Source: Hirsutella rhossiliensis (lineage: Eukaryota > Ascomycota > Sordariomycetes > Hypocreales > Ophiocordycipitaceae). Taken from it: DNA of 64,000 nt. A model generated the notes under the pieces. The model was not told the DNA's origin. It saw only the letters and a list, made by a program, of their open reading frames with translations, and did not search any database. Positions 13,748 to 24,599 of the stretch are shown here, piece by piece. The stretch is from assembly GCF_020360975.1 (NCBI RefSeq), contig NW_025408674.1, positions 62,001-126,000 of the forward strand, written 5' to 3'. A program made the translations under genes and the position numbers. Position 1 is the stretch's first letter; each line of letters begins with the position of its first letter.

Positions 13748-14400
13748 CTAAGCCGGCTCCGCGACGGCTATAGGTATAGATACCTTAGCCTTAGCCTTAG
13801 ATAGGGCCTTAAACGCGGCTATTACCTTACCCTTACCTTTACCTTTCCCCTTATTAATAGGGATTAAGGCCGGAATAAGCTTAGTAAGACTAATAAGATT
13901 AAAGCCGCTATCCTTTATATTAAGGCTATCGTTAGTAATAGGATAGAAATAGTTAGCGAGATTATTAACCGCTATAAGAGTCTTCTAGGTAACTAAGAGC
14001 GACTTAGGCCCGACCTAAGCTAGGGTCTTAATAGCGTCGCTAAACTTACTTAAGTACTTCTTTAGGGACTTATATATATAGTAAGTATTATTTATAAAAT
14101 AAGTAAAAGCTAATATAAGCGTCTTTATATTCTTAGCGACTATAGCTAGACTAAGGGCAGACTCGCTTAACGCGCCCTTACCTTTAGCGGTAAGGGCCTT
14201 TTAACTAGCGCGAATATAAGTTTCTAAAGTAGTACGATAAAAGCGCTCTTATACTAAACCCTTAATAAGGGAAGGGCTATTAACCTTAGACTATACTTAG
14301 TAAAGGGCACTAATAGCCTCCTTACTTTTAAAGGTAATCTAGAACTTAAATTAGTACTAAACTTAAATAGTACTATAGCGGGAAGGGGTTACTTACTTAA
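13748..14400 (-). pseudogene. antisense reading frame in the LINE 3' region, unknown product
   Basis: On the minus strand a single frame runs for more than 200 codons to a TAG at 13748-13750. Internal stops are few and almost all TAG or TAA, which RIP makes from CAG/CAA. It contains a long helix-like segment (A-L-S-E-S-A-L-S-L-A-I-V-A-K near 14130), I-A-V-N-N-L-A-N-Y-F (about 13950) and a Gly-Lys repeat (G-K-G-K-G-K-G-K near 13840). No family is recognised. It might be an ORF carried by the LINE or part of another element that inserted beforehand. Confidence 0.5.
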
Positions 14401-15436
14401 TAATAAGACTAGTTAGAGTTAGCGTAAGCGATATATACTTTAGCCTTTATAGCTATTAAAGTTAGTAAAAATACTAAAGGTAGGACTAACCTAGGATAAA
14501 GCTAGGATTAATATATATAAGACTAGTTTTAATAGCTAGTAAAGGACTTATAGGTAAGCTTATTAGTAAGATACTTAATATATATAAAATATAAGATAGA
14601 GCGCTCCGATCCCGCTACTATAGCGACTTTCTTATAAAGAAGGGGTTTTAGAAAAAGCAAGCCGCTACTACTTAAGTTAGCTTCTTAGTTAGATATTATA
14701 ACGCGATAATAAGCGAACTAAATATAGTATTAAGGAGACCTAGAGTTATAGAAATAAGGTAGGCGAGGTAGTAGTTAGGCCTATAAAAGAGATAGATAAT
14801 AAAGGGATAGGAGGAGGTATATATAAAACCGGGAGGGGAGGGTAGGTATAAAGCGAGCGAAGCGGCAATTAACTATAGAGGTAAATATAGGCCGCCGCGC
14901 CCCCGATCGGGAAGTCGCGTAGCTAGACAGGAACCGATTTACGATTAGCGGAGCTAGCTAACCGAATTTCGATTAGCCGGCCCTACCTAGGAGCGACCTA
15001 TACTAGCGCCCGGCCTAGTAACCGGATATTACCTGCCCTACTAACTAACGGACTAATAAGCCGACGCGACCGCGGCTACGCGGCTACGACGCGGGAGCTA
15101 GGGTAAATAAAGGCGCCCGCGAGTTAGGCCCTTAGAGAGAGACTACTACTTATAACCCTAGGCCTAGGCTAGCGAGCCCGGGCCGCGGCCGCTCGGGATA
15201 GTAGCGGCTATAGCCTAAGAGGGCCCGCGCTAAGACGTGATTTCGTAGGAGGAGCCCGCGGTAGCCAGCGTAAATTTCCTATATACTATTACTACGACCT
15301 TGTTTAAGGCGGACCTATACTAAAAGAGGGGAGGGTTTTCCCCTAGGCACTTTAGTTTTTCCCTCCTATTTAATATTAAAGTTCTAGATACCTCTAGCTA
15401 GGTCCTTAGCGTAATCTTAATAATAATAATAATAAT

Positions 15437-15446
15437 AAATAGTTAA
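15437..15446 (+). repeat. LINE target-site duplication, right copy
   Basis: Exact copy of aaatagttaa at 8080-8089, directly after the (TAA)n tail of the LINE. Confidence 0.8.
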
Positions 15447-17175
15447 GTTAATACCCTTAGTTAATAAAGTAACTATAATATAAGAGCACTTATAGTAAAA
15501 GGATAGCTCTTAGAAATTAATAAAAATAAGAACTACTAGTAATAATAGCTAAATATAATATTTAAAGTATAACCTAATAACTTAATATACTAAAAGATCC
15601 TAAAATAGATAAAAGAATATAAAGTATTAAATAGATATAATATAGAATATTTAAAAGTTTTAATATATAAAAATAAAATTTAAATACTATTAGAATTATA
15701 AGATAAAGTTATATAAGATATATATAAATATTTAATATATAGATACTAAGGAATCTAAAGAATAATAAAACGGATTAAATAATAATATAACTTCTTATAG
15801 CTTAAAAAAGTAGTATAATAAGTTATTAAAGAATATAAACTTTATATATAAAGTAAAGCTAAATAATATAAACTATATAAAGAATTATAACCGCTATTAG
15901 TATTAAAGAAACTATAGGATTTAATAGCTTTTAACTATATTATAAAGCTATTACTATTAAAAGAACTTATAACTAACGTTAAGTATAATAGTATATTTAT
16001 TATTACTAATAGATTAATAAAGTATAAATACTTTTACTATATAAAAAGTAATATAAAAGAGCTAGTATATATATTCCTATAAATAATTATTAGTAATTAT
16101 AAACTATTAAATAAGATTATCTTTAATAAAGGAAGTATATTTATAGCTAAGTTTTAGTAAGCTCTTATAGTATAATTAGGGACGAAATATAAGCTTAGTA
16201 TAGCTTATTACCTATAAATAAATAGATAAATAAAACGACTTAATTAAACGCTTAAATAATATTTATAATACTATATTAACTATAAATAAAATAATTAAGT
16301 TAAATAGCTACTAATAGCGTAACTAGCTTATAATAGCTTAGTTATAAAGATAACTAAGCTCTTACTAGTATACGCTAATTATAGATATAACCTAAAAGTA
16401 TTTAAAGTTACTTAATAAGGACTATTATAAGGGAATATATATTATAGTACGATTAGTTAAGTAGTAAAGATAGCTAGAGGTACTACGCTATATATATTAT
16501 ATTCTCCTCGTAGTAAGACTAAAGCTTATAAGAAGAGGGATTTTTCCTCTTTTATTAGAATAGCGAGTAGTCTATAATATATAAGCGGGGTAGGCACGAT
16601 TCCCTACTAATACCCTACTAATATATTAGTACTATATACCCGAGTGCTTTATTAGCTTATACCTCCTAGTAGTGCTCTTATACTATAAGCGGAACGAGTA
16701 ATACTATAAGTAGATTAGCTATAAAAATTATATAAAGAAATATAATAAGAACTTTAAATTATTAGAGAATAAATATCTACTTATTATAATTAGAAAAGAT
16801 TATAAGGACTAATCTTTTAAGAGGAAGATATAGTCTACCTTATATAATAAAATATTAAAATAAAACGACTAAGTAATAAATTAGATTTTAAGAAACTTAG
16901 ACTATTTAAGGTTAAGAAAACTATTTTAAAAGTTAACTATAAACTTTCGCTATTAATAATAATATAGATATACTTAATATTTTATATCTTACTATTAAAA
17001 CTAGCGCTATAAAACGCTAAACTATAAGAAAAAATTAAAGTTAACGACGATTAAGAATATAAAGTAAAATAAATACTAGATATAAGAAAATAAGAATAGT
17101 AATAAGAATACCTTATTAAATAAAAAGGATATAGACTAAAGGAAAATACCTAGGAACTACTTAAGTACTTAACTT
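15447..17175 (+). pseudogene. gypsy-1 integrase and chromodomain, RIP-destroyed
   Basis: This continues the gypsy-1 frame cut at 8089. Integrase core text is clear: K-Y-N-S-I-F-I-I-T-N-R-L-I-K-Y (15980-16030; the conserved Asp of the D-R-L block is now Asn), then L-G-T-K-Y-K-L-S-I-A-Y-Y and a R-L-N-stop-T-L-K block around 16180-16250. At 17109-17172 the frame reads Y-L-I-K-stop-K-G-Y-R-L-K-E-N-T-stop-E, a chromodomain with both conserved Trp codons turned into stops. It therefore belongs to the chromovirus branch of Ty3/gypsy elements, whose chromodomain targets insertion to heterochromatin. Confidence 0.85.
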
Positions 17176-17851
17176 ACTATAGTTCTTTACTTTAATAGTT
17201 TTATTAACTAAACCCTTACTTAGAAATATAAGGTTACTAAGAATAGTATCTTAGTTTAATACGTTTAAGGTACTAAATAATTAAACCTCGCTAATAGTAA
17301 TAGTTTCCTTATTTAATAAACGAATTAATTTATCTTAAAAAGAACGCGTTATACTATCTTCTTTATTAATAGCTTATATATACTACTAAAATAACTTACT
17401 ACCTTAGTCTTTTAAGAAACGCTTTTATTTTTTAATTTAAGCTAAGTAAGCTATTACTTCTTTTAACGCTTCTTTTACTTTCCGTTTATTTAAATTAATC
17501 TTTTACTATTAATTTATAATATAATAAACTAGAAAAAGAAAGAATTTTTAGTAAAAAAAGAATAATAAGAAAGGAAAGGGATAAAATAAATAAGTAGACG
17601 CTATATTATACCTATTATAAGAACGGCCTATAGAGGTATATTTAGAATATTAATTAAAACGCTCGCCGACCTTATAAGTTAAGCCTAGCTAAAAATAATA
17701 AGAGTAAGGTATAATTTTAATACTATAGATCTTAGTTTAAAATACTAGCTTTAATCGTTAATACGATTTATCGGAATTATAAGAATAGGATTTTTAAATA
17801 TAACTAAATATACTATTAGTAGTATATCTTAAAAGGATAAAGGAATAAGGA
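17176..17851. other. RIP-degraded sequence, possible antisense coding remnant
   Basis: This stretch holds the unrecognised end of gypsy-1 and/or another element. On the minus strand of about 17390-17520 a Lys/Glu/Leu-rich frame can be read (K-R-K-V-K-E-A-L-K-E-V-I-A-Y-L-A, then K-R-F-L-K-R-L), resembling the charged helical tails of fungal transposon proteins. Too short and damaged to classify. Confidence 0.35.
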
Positions 17852-17856
17852 ATAAT
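17852..17856 (+). repeat. gypsy-2 target-site duplication, left copy
   Basis: ataat, repeated at 24595-24599. Five bases is the right size for gypsy integration, but the AT-rich background makes a chance match possible. Confidence 0.55.
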
Positions 17857-18042
17857 TATAAGAGTCTTTTACTATTATAGGTAATAGGCTTAGGCCGCGG
17901 CCTAAGCCGTATAGTTACGTGCGGAGGGCCGGATCCTATAAGTATAGGGGCGGGCCAGCCGCGTATAAAAGAGCTCTATATAGCTTATTAACATTATCCT
18001 ACGGACGGCACCTACGCATACGCCTCTGCCTACTCCGTAATA
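17857..18042 (+). repeat. gypsy-2 5' LTR
   Basis: 186 bp matching 24409-24594, beginning tataagagtctt (ancestral TG now TA) and ending ccgtaata. Contains the palindrome-like block taggccgcggccta and a TATA-like tataaaagagctc near 17964. Confidence 0.8.
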
Positions 18043-18099
18043 GTATAAGCTATTAACTAATAGATCTAATAGATATCTCCCTAGAAAGGGGCTGCTCCT

Positions 18100-19980
18100 A
18101 TGAGCACCCGCTACCCCTGGCGGATAGGAAGTATTATAGCTATCCTAGAAGCGATTAAAAGCGCGACGGCTAGCGAGAAGAACGAGGTTCTCGCTATACT
18201 AAGGAGCCGTCTACGACTAGCGTTAACCCTATAACCTTAGCAACACGTTACGGCGGCGGCACCACCGATATAGAAGCCGCTTCCTAGCCGACTTAGGACG
18301 CAAGCCTAAGTCCTTCTACTTTTCCTTAGCCGGCTATGGACGAAGTTTATAATAGACGAGAAATAGGGCCTAAACGGCTATCGTAATATAGCGGTATTCG
18401 CCTCCTATACGTCGAGCCCTGATACGCGGATCTCCGATTCTAGATAAGGCGGCCCTAGAGGCAGACGCGACCTATAGGACTTCTTCTAACACCTTATATA
18501 TGCGTTCGGCAACGTATAGAAGCGGGAGAAGGCGTAGGATAGGCTACGGACCCTTAAGCAAAGGGACGGGCAGACCTTTAGCGAATTCCTCCCCGACTTT
18601 AAAGAGACGCTCTCACGAGCAGCGGGAACCATAGTATAGGAAGACAGCGCGAAGCTTATATAGTTACGGAACTTAATTACGCCGGCCCTACGGGAGCTAC
18701 TTATCCCCGTAATTATGCCTACTAACTACGGCGAGTACGTAAGCCGGTTAATAAAGGTAGTATAGGGCTACGAGCGACGCCGTTTCTAGAAGCTTCGTAA
18801 GCGCACGCCGTATAGCGGTAACGGGATCACCGCCCCTCTATAAGAGGAATAGCCGACTATCGATACTAACGGAGATACCTTAATATCGGCTACCCGCATA
18901 GACCGAGCTAAACGCGGTAGGAAGTCGTCTTTAAATATCCCCTATACCGTCCCGCTCTCTAAGTAGCGGGCGAAGTAGGTAACGAGCGAGGAAATCGGGA
19001 AAAGGAAGGCTAACGGCCGCTACCTATATTGCGGCGCGTTTATATACTTTATATTAAAATGCCCCTTCCTTTTAGCTAAGCGGCCTATAGTAGTTCGAGT
19101 AGCGAAGATAGAACCGCTCCTTGCCTTAGACGATAAAGAGGACTCGCTCCCTTAGGCCCGGAGGAAAGTAGCCTGAGCAAAGACGGGCCTAGAGCCCAAT
19201 TACTAGCACTAGCAAAGGAGAAAGAGGAATTATCCGCCTATATAGAAGGAGCCTACTTTAATATAGGTTATAGTTAATAACTCTGCCCGTCGCCGCCCTT
19301 ATGACGAGGCTGCTAGTGCTACGCCGTAGTTAACGAGGCGCTTATATAAGATATAAGTGCTAGTAGAAAAGATCGTCCTAAGGCGAAAGCGCCTTAGGCG
19401 CGATAGAAGGTGCGTAATTAGGCATTATAGCTAGCTATAGAGGTCGACGGTCACGTAAGCTTATCGTAGCTTATATCCCTAACTAGAGTTTCCTTAATCC
19501 TCAGGAAACCCTAGTTATTATATATAGAGTTATACTCGGTTCTATACTAGAAGAAGCTATAGTTTGAGCCTCACGTAATAGTAGGTCGCTACGACGACGG
19601 TTCCGTAAGCGAGACTCGTGCGAGCTTTATACTCGGTATAAGAAGTCTCCTCTATCTTTATAGGAACCGTGCGACGGTTAGAGCGGGAGGAAAAGGCAGC
19701 GGCTAACGCAGCGGTTCATATAGTTATAAGCGGTCGATAAGGCCTCCGCAAAGAAGCCGAAGTCGCCCTCTAAGCTACGGCAGTAAATACTAGAGCGCTT
19801 TTACGACCTCCTACCGCTATTTAAGTCCTAGGAAGCGGACAAGCTTAACCTATATAAGCTAGGGGTAGACTATAAGATCGTACTCCGCACCGATGTTAGG
19901 AACTGCCCGCACTATTCGGACCGCTATAAGATATTATACGCGAACTACTAGTGCTAAAGAAGACGCTAAGGGACCTCTAG
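18100..19980 (+). pseudogene. gypsy-2 gag/protease remnant
   Basis: Starts at an ATG (18100) followed by S-T-R-Y-P-W-R-I-G-S-I-I-A-I-L-E-A-I-K, just downstream of the LTR and leader as expected for gag. The frame is later broken by TAG/TAA codons and shifts. A cysteine-containing patch (about 19020-19070, reading Y-L-Y-C-G-A-F) may be the nucleocapsid knuckle. The protease was not located. Confidence 0.55.
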
Positions 19981-22890
19981 ATAAGGGTTTTATTTAAGTA
20001 AGTAGCTCTAAAGTAGGAGCGCCGGTCCTATTCGTGCGTAAACTGGGCGGTAGATACGGTCTATTAGCGACTATAGGCTTCTAAACGAATACGAGGCCGG
20101 ACCGCTACTCCTTACCCTTAATCTTAGATACGCTCATAACCTCGAAGGTAAAGTAGTTACGAAGCTAGATATAAAATAGGCGTTCTATAAGGTACGGATC
20201 TTAGAGGGTAACGAGGAAGACGGCGTTCTATATACGCTACGCTTATTCGAGTAGCTTATAACGCCCTTTAGCCTCTTAGGAGCGCCCGCTACCTTTAGCG
20301 TTATATTAATAACGTACTTTAGACTTCTCGATAAGTTCGTCTCTATATATAGATAATATCCTTATCTATACGAGCGGCTCCTATAAGGACTATATACGGA
20401 AAGTACGGAGGGTCCTAGAGCGCCTCTAACTTTATAGGTTTCCTCGACCTAAATAAGTGCGAATTTAGGTTAAGAGGGTTAGTAATTAGGCTTTATTATC
20501 TACGCCGGCGTAGGTATATAGGCGGATCCCGAAGATCTAGCGATTCAGACTAGCTGCCCTAACTACGTAATGGTAGATAGAGCTTCCTAGGTTCGCGAAC
20601 TATTATAGGATATTTATTAAGGCTTCTCCGTATTATAATGCCTTAAACGAGATTACGGGAAGCGGACCGGGCTAGGGGCCCGTATAGGAAGGAGCGTTCT
20701 ATACACTTAAGGACCTATTCTCTTAAGCCCTAGTACTACTCTAGTAGGACTTCGACCGGTCTACGTTAGTTAAAGCGGACTATAGCGGCTAGGCACTTAG
20801 AGGAACGCTCTCCTAGGAGGTAGACGGGCGAAAGTAACCGGTAGCGTTCTACTCTTATAAGCTAACCTTAGCGGAGCGGAACTACGCTATTTACGATAAG
20901 GAGATACTAGCGATTATTAGCTACCTTAAGTAATAGTAAGCGGAGCTCTAGAGCTATAAGAGCTTTAAGGTTCTTATAGACTATAAGAACCTTAAGTACT
21001 TTATAACTCGCTAGCACTCTAGAGCGGTAAGCCCGCAAGCGGAGTATCTCTTACGAAGTACCGGCTAGGGCGGGACTCCGTAGTCCTAGATACGCTTTCC
21101 TAGAGGGATTAAGACCGGCTAACGGGAGCGGACATCGAGGCCCGGGATCTATAGCTTATCCCGTAAGAAGCGCTATAGACTTATATAGGAGCTTCCCTAG
21201 TAGAGGAAGGCGCGGCGCTAACGGATAAGCCTTCCCCCGTACCTTTGCCTCGGCCCGGCGAGGAAGGATAGACCGGCCTAGGGGCGTGTGCGGCGCGGGT
21301 GTTCTAAGATAAGGTCCTCTAGCGCTTATAGGATAGGATGTCGTCTCTAGACCGCACCTATAAGAGCGTACGCCGCGCCGTTAAGTCCGCGCTCGACGCT
21401 CGATCCGAAGCTAAAGCTAAAGGTATAAGTAGCCGACTATTATATCGACCTACGGGGGCACCTACGTTAGCGGGGGAGACTATAGGTGCCGGGCGCGCCG
21501 TATACTATAGAAGCTAGGGAGAAGGATAGACCGCCGGAGCTAGACAAACGGAACGAGCTCCGAGGGAAGCTAGTCTAGCTCGTCTATAACTCTAGTATCG
21601 TAGGCTACCCGGGTAGGCAGGGCATAGTAGCAGGCCTCGCGAGGGATTTCTACTAGCCCCTCCTATAGTACTATATTCGCCGCTTCCTCCGTAACTACGA
21701 TATCTACGGCTATACTAAGATTTAGAGGGCGTAGCTTAAGGGGCTACTTAAGTAGCTTCCGGTACCTAACCGGTTCTATACGTATATATAGATAGACTTT
21801 ATAACGGACCTCCTACTTATAGAGGGCGGCAACCGCTATATATAGTAATAAGGACCGACTTAGTAAGTCTATAGTATTAGAGCCGATGCCGTCTATAGAT
21901 ACGGAGTCCTACGCGGAGCGCTTCCTATAGTACTAGGCCCGCCCGTATAGCTAGCTAGCCTCTATTATAAGCGATAAGAGATCGAATTAAACTAGCCGCT
22001 TTTAGTAGCACTTATACTAGCTACTTTAGATTACGTAGCTACTTAGCACGGTATATTACCTATAGACTAGAGGGCTAAGAGGGTTAACTAGGAGGCGTAG
22101 GCTTACTATGAGCCGTCGAGTCTGTAACTAAGTAGACTAAGACCGTTAGCTCTCGCGGCCTAACTTACGTTAAATAGTAGACTATATACCTCTATTAAGA
22201 TAGCCCCTTTCTTTATAACGTATAGCTTTAAACTACCCTTACTAGTTCCCTTTACCGTAGACGTAGTAGCGGAGTAGTATAGTAATTCGTTACCGGAGGG
22301 CCACGCCTCTACGTTCGTACGAAAGCTATAGGAGACCACGGATTATTACTAATCCGCGATAGCCGCCGCGGCGTAAGATTAGGAGCGGCACGCTAATAAG
22401 ACTAAGGCCCTAGTAAATAGGTTTACGGTAAGAGATAAGGTATAGCTAGACCTCTATAACTATAGGTCGGTACGGCTAAAAAAGAAGCTTAACTAGCTAT
22501 ATATAAAGTTTATAGTACGGAGGGTTATTAGCCTATAGGTTATAGAGCTCGATAGTCTCCTAATAGGGGTCTATAATAAGATTAACGTAGACCTCCTTTA
22601 TAGAGCCTCCTTTAACCCGCTGCCTAGATAAGAAGTAGCGGACGCCTAACCGCCCGTAATCGAGGTAAAGGGAGAGGACAAGTTCAAGGTCGAAGAGATA
22701 TAGGCCGCGCGCTAGAAAAAGGTTAGTAAGGGGAAACGCCGGGAGGTCCTTATTAAGTAGCGCGGGTATCTCGACCCTACGTAGGAACCCGTACGTAAGT
22801 TTACGGGAACCGTAGCCCTTAATAAGTTTAAAGCCTTATTTAGAATAGTAAACGAGAACGACGGACTAGCGGACTACCGATAGTAGCCTA
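19981..22890 (+). pseudogene. gypsy-2 reverse transcriptase, integrase and chromodomain remnant
   Basis: RT block: G-A-P-V-L-F-V-R-K-L-G-G at 20020-20055, with the downstream stretch to 20370 matching the gypsy order. Integrase: L-P-V-P-N-R-F-Y-T-Y-I-stop-I-D-F-I-T-D-L at about 21756-21815, preceded by a Cys/His-type region. Chromodomain: V-L-I-K-stop-R-G-Y-L-D-P-T-stop-E-P at 22746-22790, both conserved Trp positions now TAG. Damage is mainly RIP-type, with possible single-base shifts near the RT active site (about 20340). Confidence 0.8.
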
Positions 22891-24408
22891 GGCTAAGACT
22901 ATAAAGTAGGCATAGCGGAGGGGGTAGTTATAGTAATATAGGCAATATAAGCGCAATAGTACGGGCGGAGATAAAGATAGCGTTTATTATAGGGCGGAGC
23001 CCCTAGACTACCCGGGCCTATTCCTTATCGTTATTATTATCTTCGTTATCGTCGTCCTCGTCGGCCTCCTCCTTCTTATTAGCGGCGGCGGCGGTCTCTA
23101 GGGCGCTAAGGCGGCCCTCTAAGCCTATAAGCTAGTCGGCGGCGGCGGCTCCGGGGGCAGAGGCGGCGGCTAGCGGCGGCGGCAGGCAGCGGCGGTAGCG
23201 GAGGGCACGGCTAAGGGGACCGAGAAAGGACGGAGGCAGTGTCCCTAGCGCCGCGTTAGAGGAAATAGGGAGCGGAGGAGTAGGACTTACTTAGTGTAAG
23301 GCCCTATCGCTTAAGGGCGCGGAGGTTACGGTAGCGGCGGCGGCGGTAAGGCGCTTAGCCCCGCGCCTACCCGTGCGAGCCGGCCTTCGCCGACGCCAGC
23401 GAGTAGGACGGAGGCGCCGCCTTATGCGCGGCCGGCTCGCGCGTACTAGTAGCAGCTGCGCCGCGGCGCGCCCGGCCTAGTCAGAGTAGTCGAGCTCCCA
23501 CGACGATATACGCTATAGGGGCCGAGCGGGCGGCGCCGCCTACGCTAGCGCTTATACTAGGAGGAGGTTAGCGGACAACGTCTATTACGCTTGCCTAACT
23601 ACGGACTTACGGGGTAGCGGAGACGGAGGCGGGGCCGAGGGCCGGGCATTACGGTGCGGCGGGGACGGCGTCGTTACCCTAAGGGGCGACTAAGAGCGAA
23701 TAGCGCAGAGGCGGCGCGGCGGCGGTGGGAGCGGTGGCAGCGCGGGCAGGAGCGGCGGCAGCGGCGGAGTCGTCGTCGGCCGCGGCTAGCATAGCGTCGA
23801 CGAACGACTCCGCACGCTTCGAGAAGGAGGAGGTAGGAGAGGGAGAGGCGGATATATCTATCGCGGAAGTTAGCACGACGGAATGCGGCCTCCCGCTCTA
23901 TAAGGCGCGGAACTTATTAGTTAGAGTTATTATTATTATTAGGGCTATTATTACTACTACCGCTACTACTATAAGTATACGTTAATAGAGCGGCCCGTAT
24001 AGCTAGGAACGGACTAACGCCCTAGGTAGAGCGGAACTTACCTATTAATACTACTACTACGGTTAAAGAAGGGAGAGAAGGAAGGGAAGGGGGAAGGGGG
24101 GGATACCGCCTTATATACCCCTTAGTAGAGGATACTACCTAAGGTAGAGGACGGGCAACCTAAGGCTTACGTAGGTCCGGACTGCCGAGCTACTAAAGGG
24201 GCGTATATAATGTTACTCATTTAAACGGCTAGCCGGCCGATTTAGTATAGAGCCGGGTCCTAGCTCGCCAGGCTAACGGCGCGGGATAATAGGCTAGTAG
24301 GGCCGGCCCTATTAACGGGAAAGGGCAGGGAAGAGCCCGCGGCACGGGCCTAATTATATAGGAGCCATTAATAGGGCAGCGCTACGCCGCGCTCGAGGGA
24401 GGGCATTG
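22891..24408. other. GC-rich 3' untranslated segment of gypsy-2 with CGG/GCC triplet tracts
   Basis: Between the chromodomain and the 3' LTR. It contains runs of ggc/gcg triplets (about 23080-23460 and 23700-23790) and keeps CG-rich sequence despite RIP elsewhere. Short Ala-rich open frames here follow from the triplet composition and are not credible genes. No known domain seen. Confidence 0.6.
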
Positions 24409-24594
24409 TATAAGAGTCTTTAACTATTATAGGTAATAGGCTTAGGCCGCGGCCTAAGCTATATAGTTACGTATAGAGGGCCGGATCCCGTAAGTATAGG
24501 GGCGGGCCAGCCGCGTATAGAAGAGCTCTATATAGCTTATTAACATTATCCTACGGACGGCACCTACGTATACGCCTCTGCCTACTCCGTAATA
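24409..24594 (+). repeat. gypsy-2 3' LTR
   Basis: Second 186-bp LTR, differing from the left copy at scattered C/T and G/A positions. Preceded by a purine-rich run (gagggagggcattg) that serves as polypurine tract. Confidence 0.8.
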
Positions 24595-24599
24595 ATAAT
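24595..24599 (+). repeat. gypsy-2 target-site duplication, right copy
   Basis: ataat, matching 17852-17856 on the other side of the element. Confidence 0.55.

Larger units (their letters stand above)
8090..15436 (+). mobile_element. RIP-mutated Tad1-like non-LTR retrotransposon (LINE) nested in gypsy-1
   Basis: About 7.3 kb on the plus strand: a gag-like ORF1 with zinc knuckles, then ORF2 with an APE-type endonuclease and reverse transcriptase, no LTRs, ending in a (TAA)n run at 15418-15436. A 10-bp target duplication flanks it and removing it restores the gypsy-1 frame. ORF1 with CCHC fingers plus APE-RT is typical of fungal Tad1-clade elements. The clade name rests on this organisation, not on a tree. 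GC content is higher than in the flanking gypsy sequence. Confidence 0.85.
17857..24594 (+). mobile_element. RIP-mutated Ty3/gypsy retrotransposon (gypsy-2)
   Basis: A full-length element of 6.7 kb with two 186-bp LTRs, flanked by ataat. Gag starts near 18100, RT lies around 20000-20460, integrase 21640-22340 and a chromodomain 22655-22860. A 1.5-kb GC-rich segment lies between the chromodomain and the right LTR. It is less AT-rich than gypsy-1, but Trp codons in pol are stops and the conserved aspartates are damaged, so it is dead. Confidence 0.85.

Noticed and set aside
23679..23985. Ala-rich open frames on both strands
   Set aside because: They follow from CGG/GCC triplet composition within the 3' untranslated part of gypsy-2.
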